In this document: one piece after another, positions 58,641 through 64,000 of the stretch
How positions within the stretch are numbered: the stretch's first letter is position 1
How the letters are laid out: each line of letters opens with the position of its first letter
Source of the DNA: Diabrotica undecimpunctata
Lineage: Eukaryota > Arthropoda > Insecta > Coleoptera > Chrysomelidae
Reading direction: 5' to 3'
Assembly: GCF_040954645.1 (NCBI RefSeq)
Contig: NC_092806.1
Span: forward strand, 108,398,731-108,462,730
Length of the DNA: 64,000 bases
The notes under the pieces: generated by a model
The model's database searches: none
Seen by the model: only the letters and a program-made list of their open reading frames with translations
Told to the model about the DNA's origin: nothing
Position numbers and translations under genes: made by a program

Positions 58641-60285
58641 TTATTATACAACATGTATTACATTTTTAACTCTCACCCTATTAAAAGTTCTAAAAAACCT
58701 ATAAAAACCTATCTTGTTTAGCACCAAACTGACCAATAAATTTTCTATTGTTTGTTCTGCAATAAATGGGTTCACGTTCAACATTAATTTTTAGAAAAAA
58801 ATATTTTTTTTACATACAGTATTATACGGTACTATAACTCGGAACTACAATACTTGCCTTTTCATTTATTATAAACACGAAACAATGACATAGCGAAAAA
58901 GACAAGTATTGACCTACATCGCAGCAAATAATTAGTAACTCTACAAAGATCTAACGAATAAATGAGTTTTTAAATTTATAAAATATTTTTAGTAAAGAAG
59001 TTAAAGCGAATGTCTCAGCAAATTCGCCCTAGTTGACCGATAAACCTGGCATAATGGGAACACTAATATTCATTTAACTCCCCTTAGCTGTACATGTTTA
59101 ATTTTCCGTGAACGTTCCTCGATGTAGGTCAAAGTTATTGATGAACTGTAACATTACTAAAATTAAATTGTTATAATTCAATTATTGTGCGAAGCCGATA
59201 AAGCTTTGACGATGTCATTTGCATGACTCAGGGAACTAGTTCAGTATAACTGGGTTATTACCGTTTAAGGGATGTTTAGAATTATGGTATATGTTTTTCA
59301 TTGCGTATGCATCACTGATATTTGCATATCAAAGATAAAACTACCTTTACCTTTGATCGTATTTACAGAGCCAGAAATTTATTGTGGTATGCAGTCGATA
59401 CGCAAAATATAAATTATCTAAAATGTTGTGTTAGTCAGGTATATAGGTTACTTTAATGTTCATAACGTGAAATGGAGTAGCGACTGGCAAAATCTAAGTT
59501 TTAATGAGGATATAAATATATTTTGCTGAGTACCTTATTAAAAAAATCTAATAAAAATAATAGTAAATGAATAAAAATCCATTAGAACCAGCGAATAAAT
59601 ATGAACGAAAACTTAGTACTTATGTTAAAAACATTTTAATTTAATCTTCTTGTTGGTATTTATTCATTTTTTACTTTCTTAAATAATAATAAATATAGCT
59701 GTGACTGGCCTATAGAGAGTGAACGTATACCTACGTATCGCTATGTAAATAAGCGTCGATTTTTACAATTTATTACTGTACGAATACCACTTTTATTAGT
59801 ATTTAATTACAAATACTGATAAACCAACATGTGTGTACAAATTGGTGATATTTTCTTCATCGCTGCATGTAACGTGTTTCAGCCAGCAAGCAAGTATTGC
59901 AATATTTATAAACAATTGTCTAGTTTTTTGTTGTCAACCTACTGATAAGAGAGTAATTATTTCTGCCAAGAGCTGTAGGCTTTTGGCAAACCAATGTAGA
60001 AAACACATATTACAATATGAGTTTGTTATTTGTGGACATTCCAGGAGAAATATAAACATTAATCTTGATCACTTCGTTGCTCTTGATTACAAAAGCGATA
60101 AAATTATGAATCTTAAATCTACAATTAGTACCACAACAATGCTTACATTTAGTAACACTGAATTTTCAACATCCACACTTACGTTGCTGCTATGAAATCT
60201 AGACCCAAGATTTCCGTTCCTTAAAAGGAGCAAGCAATTATTTATCACTCAGAAGAAAACTTAAAACTATTCGACTATGTAAAAT
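58641..60285. other. Unassigned AT-rich stretch
   Basis: No recognisable gene. A 120-codon frame at 59833-60195 (+) has a signal-peptide-like start and scattered Cys but matches nothing I know; I treat it as chance. Confidence 0.4.
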
Positions 60286-60805
60286 CAATGGTAACTCTGC
60301 CTGGATTGGTATGGGGTGAATTGAGTAGCTCTATAACCGATGCAGCCGGTCCCAAGCCCGGATAAAAGAGGAGGGATAGAGGAGTAACACCTCTAAAAAA
60401 ACCAGGGTTTAGCTAACCCAGCACCCTGTGAGGGTCCCTGCCTGGGGTATAGGTGAAAACCGGTCAACGATCTCGAGAGCAGAGGATAGCTGGAAGAGCC
60501 ACAATGATCGAGAGGGCGGAAGAACCAAGAGCGTCTGATCCAGAATGGGAGGCTAAAGAAAAGGTCTTTCAAACGGGGGTTGTGGCGTTAGGAATTAGCA
60601 ACCTAACACACAGAAAAACATAAGGGTAAGAAGAACGAAAATCGCAAGAAAAAAAAAATACGCAAAAACATCCTTGGGTGAAAATCTACACCTCTGATAG
60701 AGGGAGCCCCATCGAATACGAGCGGGGGGCAATATTGCTAAGAGTTCGAAAGACCCAGTCTCATCCAAGCTCAACCAAAAATCAAAACGAAGAAAAGATA
60801 GAACA

Positions 60806-61768
60806 TTTATATGTGCAACATGGAATATACAAGGATGGAACAAAAAGGCGAGGGAAGTGATCAATGAGTTTAGAGAAAGCAACATCGACATACTAGTAAC
60901 AACAGAAACCAAAAAGAAAGGAAATGGAACGAAAACAATAGAAGACCACAACATCCACTACTGGAGCAGAGTTAATAAAGAATGTACAGCAATGGTAGGA
61001 GTGGGAATACTAATTAAAAATAAGTGGAAGAACAGGGTTAGAACATGGCAACCAATCAACGAGAGAATAATTAAAATGCATATAGACATATACGGTAAAG
61101 AGACAGTGATACTCGAAGTATATGCAACAGAAGATTTCCCGAGAGTAGAAAAAGAACATTTCACAGAACAACTTCAACATCAATTAAAGCTAATTAAGAA
61201 TAACGTGGAGATAATTATAACAGGAGACCTTAACGGCAGAACCGGAACGAAAGAAAACGATAAAGTAGTGGGGAGATTTGGAGAGAATGAACAAAACGAT
61301 AACGGAGAACGTCTGATTGAATTATGCGAACTAAACAACCTAACAATCGCCAACGGATTCTTCAGACATAAAAATATTCATAAATATACATGGACGCAAG
61401 AAACACGAAAGATGAAATCGATAATAGACTACATAATAATCAAAGAAGATATTACAATAAAGTTCAAAGATGTGCGGGTCAGAAGAGGAGCAGAATGTGG
61501 AACGGACCATAAACTACTGACAGCAAAAATGGGCATTAATTGGAAACATAACAAGACCCCCTCTACAGAAGAACCGTTGAATACTATAAGAGAAAAACAA
61601 TACAATATAGAACTACTCCAAGAACAATCAATAAGAGAACTATACCAACAACGTCTAGACCAAAAATTAATAGAATTTAGACACGGCAACATCGAAGAAA
61701 TATACGAGCATATAAAGGCAAGTATAAAACAAGCAGCTTTCGAAGCCCTTGGAGAAAAGAACATATAA
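60806..61768 (+). pseudogene. RTE-c endonuclease domain and linker, copy 2
   Basis: The frame is open upstream of GTG 60857. Recognisable endonuclease text begins at CATWNIQGW (about 60809), then TTETKKK, VGVGILI, ITGDLNGRTG (61218-61245), KSIIDYIII (61415) and GAECGTDHKLL (61491-61520). A linker follows with TPSTEEPLNTIREKQYN, shared with copy 1. The frame ends with TAA at 61766 because of a frameshift just after ALGEK (copy 1 continues EHITNK). The endonuclease nicks target DNA to prime reverse transcription. Motifs carrying the catalytic Glu, Asp and His are all present. The true start codon is not determined. Confidence 0.85.
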
Positions 61769-63669
61769 CAAATAAACGGCATTATAATGAAATAAATAAA
61801 CCAACAAAAAGAATAATTGAAGAAAAAAAGCAACTATACAGAAAAAGGCTGACTACAAACAACGATGAAGTTTATAAAGAATATAGAAAAAAAGATAGAG
61901 AAGTGAAAAAACAAATAACACAACAAAAGAATGAAGAATGGGAAAGAACCTGCTTAATTATTGAAACATACATAGGACTTGTACCTCCTATACCTAACTT
62001 CGGAGTCATGGATAGTACTGAGAGGATTGAAACAAAACTCATAAGAAAAAATTAGATTGGGAAATATACAGGACAAAGAATGGAAAGACTATTACAAGGA
62101 ATATTAACAGAACAAAGACCACAATTCACTGGAAAAGAAAACAGGCGAAGTCGAAGCAGATCCTCATACCAAGAAATAGAACTAACAGATAGGGAAATGA
62201 GAACGGCCATAAAAGCAATCAAAAATAAGAAAGCATCGGGTCCTGGAGGCATCTTACCTGAGCTTATAAAATACGGATCAAAAAAATTATACCGGATGAT
62301 ACAATGGCTATTTCAGAAAGCCATAAATGGAGAACAGCTCCCAAAGGAATGGACAGAGGCATATATGACATCTATATTTAAGAAAGGAAGAAAACGATGC
62401 GAAAACTACAGAGAAATAAGCGTAATATCATCAATAAGAAGATTATATGTGAAGATACTGCGAGAAAAGATAGAGCAAGCGATAAAAGGCAAAATCGGGG
62501 AGGATCATGCAGGCTTCACGGCAGGAAGGTCATGCATAGATCACATATACGCACTGGAACACCTGTTGGAAAAGAAAAAAGAAAAAAATAGAGATATACA
62601 TTTGGCATTTGTGGACCCGATAAAGGCGTATGACTCTGTACCAAGATCAGAACCATGGGAGGCAATGTACAAATTAGAAATACAGACGAAACTCATAGAA
62701 ACTACAAAAGCTCTGTTTAAAGAAAATAAAGTGTCCATTAAAATGGCAACAAGAATCATAGGAGACTTTACGACAACAAAAGGGCTCCTGCAGGGTTGTT
62801 CCACATCTCCAACCCTATTTAAAATATACTTAGAAAAAGCCTTGACTACATGGAGAAGAAAATGCGAAAGCATGGGAGTACCGGTACGGAACGAATACCT
62901 ATATACCTTAAGCTTTGCCGACGATCAGATAGTGGTTGCACAAGACCAAGACCATCTCAGCTACATGATGAAGAAACTACAAGAAGAATATACCAAGGCT
63001 GGCCTAGATATTAACCTCGCGAAAACAGAGTGCCTATATACAAGTGAAGAAGACATAGAAGATCTAGAGATTGATGACAACGTAACAATCAAAGAAAAGG
63101 AAAAATTCAAATATTTGGGGTTTGTAATCACGAAAAAGGCAACAACAGAGGAATAAATTACACAACGATTAGAACAAACAAGAACAGCAATCCGACAACT
63201 TAACTCAGTATGGTGGGATAGACACCTAAATATGAAGACACAAACACAGATTTATAAAACATCAGTGCGAAGTATTATGACATATGGGGCTAAAAATTGG
63301 ATCATAAACAAGAAAAGCAGCAGTAAGATAGTAACAACAGAGATGGAATGCCTGCGAAGATGCTGCAGAGTAACAAGAATTGATAGGAGAAGTAATGACG
63401 AAATATAGCAAAGAACATCAATAGAAATAGACACACTAACATATATAGAACATAAAAGACTAAAGTGGTATGGACATGTAAGAAGAACTAGCGACAGCAG
63501 ATGGATAAAGAAAATAACCGAATGGAGCCCCATAGGAAGGAGGAAAAGAGGACGACCCCGAAAATCCTGATGGAACAAAGTAGACGATGCCATGAGTAAG
63601 AGAGGCCTAAACGATGGAGAATGGGACAACAGAGAGAGATGGAAACGGTTGAGCGAGGGAAGACAGTGA
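61769..63669 (+). pseudogene. RTE-c reverse transcriptase, copy 2
   Basis: After the frameshift the linker (PTKRIIEEKKQLYRK) continues. The 358-codon frame 62080-63156 holds KNKKASGPGGILPELIKYGS, ENYREISVISS, GEDHAGFTAGRS and AFVDPIKAYDS (motif A, with Pro where copy 1 has Leu), then LLQGCSTSPTLFKIYL, LSFADDQIVVA (near 62915) and KYLGFVI. A TAA at 63154 replaces a Glu codon (EEEITQR in copy 1). The tail continues with YGAKNW, RLKWYGHVRR and GRRKRGRPRKS to a terminal TGA-closed frame at about 63667. Further stops lie at 62053, 63406 and 63568. Few lesions suggest a recent copy. Confidence 0.85.
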
Positions 63670-63685
63670 ATACTGTAGAATCCCT

Positions 63686-63687
<2 letters not shown>

Positions 63688-63736
<49 letters not shown>
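63688..63736 (+). repeat. (TA)n tail of RTE-c copy 2
   Basis: TA run with two TGTA interruptions near its start, directly following GAATCCCTGAA. The last 264 bases of the window (63737-64000) show no feature I can identify. Confidence 0.92.
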
Positions 63737-63740
<4 letters not shown>

Positions 63741-64000
63741 TAGCGGTTAATGTAAGCTCCGTTCTAAAACGGTATTATACTAACTCCAGTAAAATATACA
63801 CCGTGTATACTATTATCTGAGTAGCGCTTTATGTAGACTCCGACCAACATGTAGGATTAAGTGGACTCCACAAAAGGATAAACCATTTATGGGATCCGTA
63901 TTTACCATTCTGTGTACATTTCTAAACTCCTGCGATGTTGCCAATAATTGTATTAGTAGTAGATTTTCAAATTTTACAGCAGGTACACTTTGGAACTTGA

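Larger units (their letters stand above)
60290..63736 (+). mobile_element. RTE-c non-LTR element copy 2, nearly full length
   Basis: A GC-richer leader at about 60290-60660 (GCCGGTCCCAAGCCCGGATA) precedes the endonuclease and RT, and the copy ends GAATCCCTGAA followed by about 49 bp of TA. Length is about 3.45 kb. Compared with copy 1 the coding text is closely similar throughout. The 5' leader and full endonuclease make this the reference copy for the family. Confidence 0.88.

Noticed and set aside
59833..60195. 120-codon frame (+) with a hydrophobic start and several Cys
   Set aside because: No family recognised, and neither upstream nor downstream exon signals are convincing.

Overview
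This window looks like a slice of a repeat-rich, AT-rich arthropod genome, most likely an insect and possibly a beetle. The evidence is indirect: RTE-like, Jockey/CR1-like and I-like non-LTR retrotransposons, piggyBac and PIF/Harbinger DNA transposons, MADF/BESS-domain reading frames with canonical splice sites, and long (TA)n arrays. I found no bacterial gene organisation, no CRISPR array, no tRNA or rRNA, and no convincing host gene. Nearly every coding signal belongs to a mobile element, and almost all of them are broken.

Layout. 1.5-5.4 kb is a nearly complete CR1/Jockey-type element (+) with ORF1, ORF2 and an (ATT)n tail. 5.4-11.0 kb is an I-like element (-) split by an RTE-like copy (family a), which is itself split by a fragment of a second RTE-like family (b). 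11-16 kb is mostly non-coding, with one RT relic and a 122-bp degenerate tandem array. 16.0-24.0 kb holds a solo LTR (+) and a Gypsy element with two LTRs (-), each bounded by (TA)n arrays. 24.1-26.4 kb is an RTE-like copy (family c) with a (TA)n tail. 26.5-27.8 kb is a PIF/Harbinger relic in which exons of the transposase and of a MADF/BESS-type gene alternate on opposite strands. 28.0-30.2 kb is a piggyBac with both terminal repeats and TTAA sites. 30-33 kb holds a hairpin with 99-bp arms. 33.6-36.5 kb is a Jockey fragment (-) interrupted by RTE-b. 37.4-46.3 kb is a patchwork of RTE-like fragments, with a 140-bp inverted duplication. 46.3-47.4 kb is a second Harbinger relic. 47.5-49.5 kb holds CR1/L2-like and RNase H fragments (-). 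51.2-53.1 kb contains a small RTE-like fragment and a second, truncated piggyBac. 53.5-55.6 kb is a CR1-like EN-RT relic. 55.86-56.04 kb is a cluster of three 28-bp perfect palindromes. 56.3-57.6 kb is a Tc1/mariner-superfamily transposase with DD82E spacing and two nonsense codons. 60.3-63.7 kb is a second, nearly full-length family-c copy.

The elements can be ordered in time because later insertions cut earlier ones and reading frames resume on the far side. The (TA)n arrays are not random: two are the 3' tails of RTE-c copies and three flank LTR insertions.

The most unusual structure is the 26.5-27.8 kb Harbinger locus, where each gene's intron appears to contain an exon of the other gene. 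A second, diverged Harbinger relic at 46.4-47.2 kb shows the left half of the same order. Family letters (RTE-a to RTE-h) are my own labels. RTE-like placement rests on protein motifs recognised by eye, not on a phylogeny.
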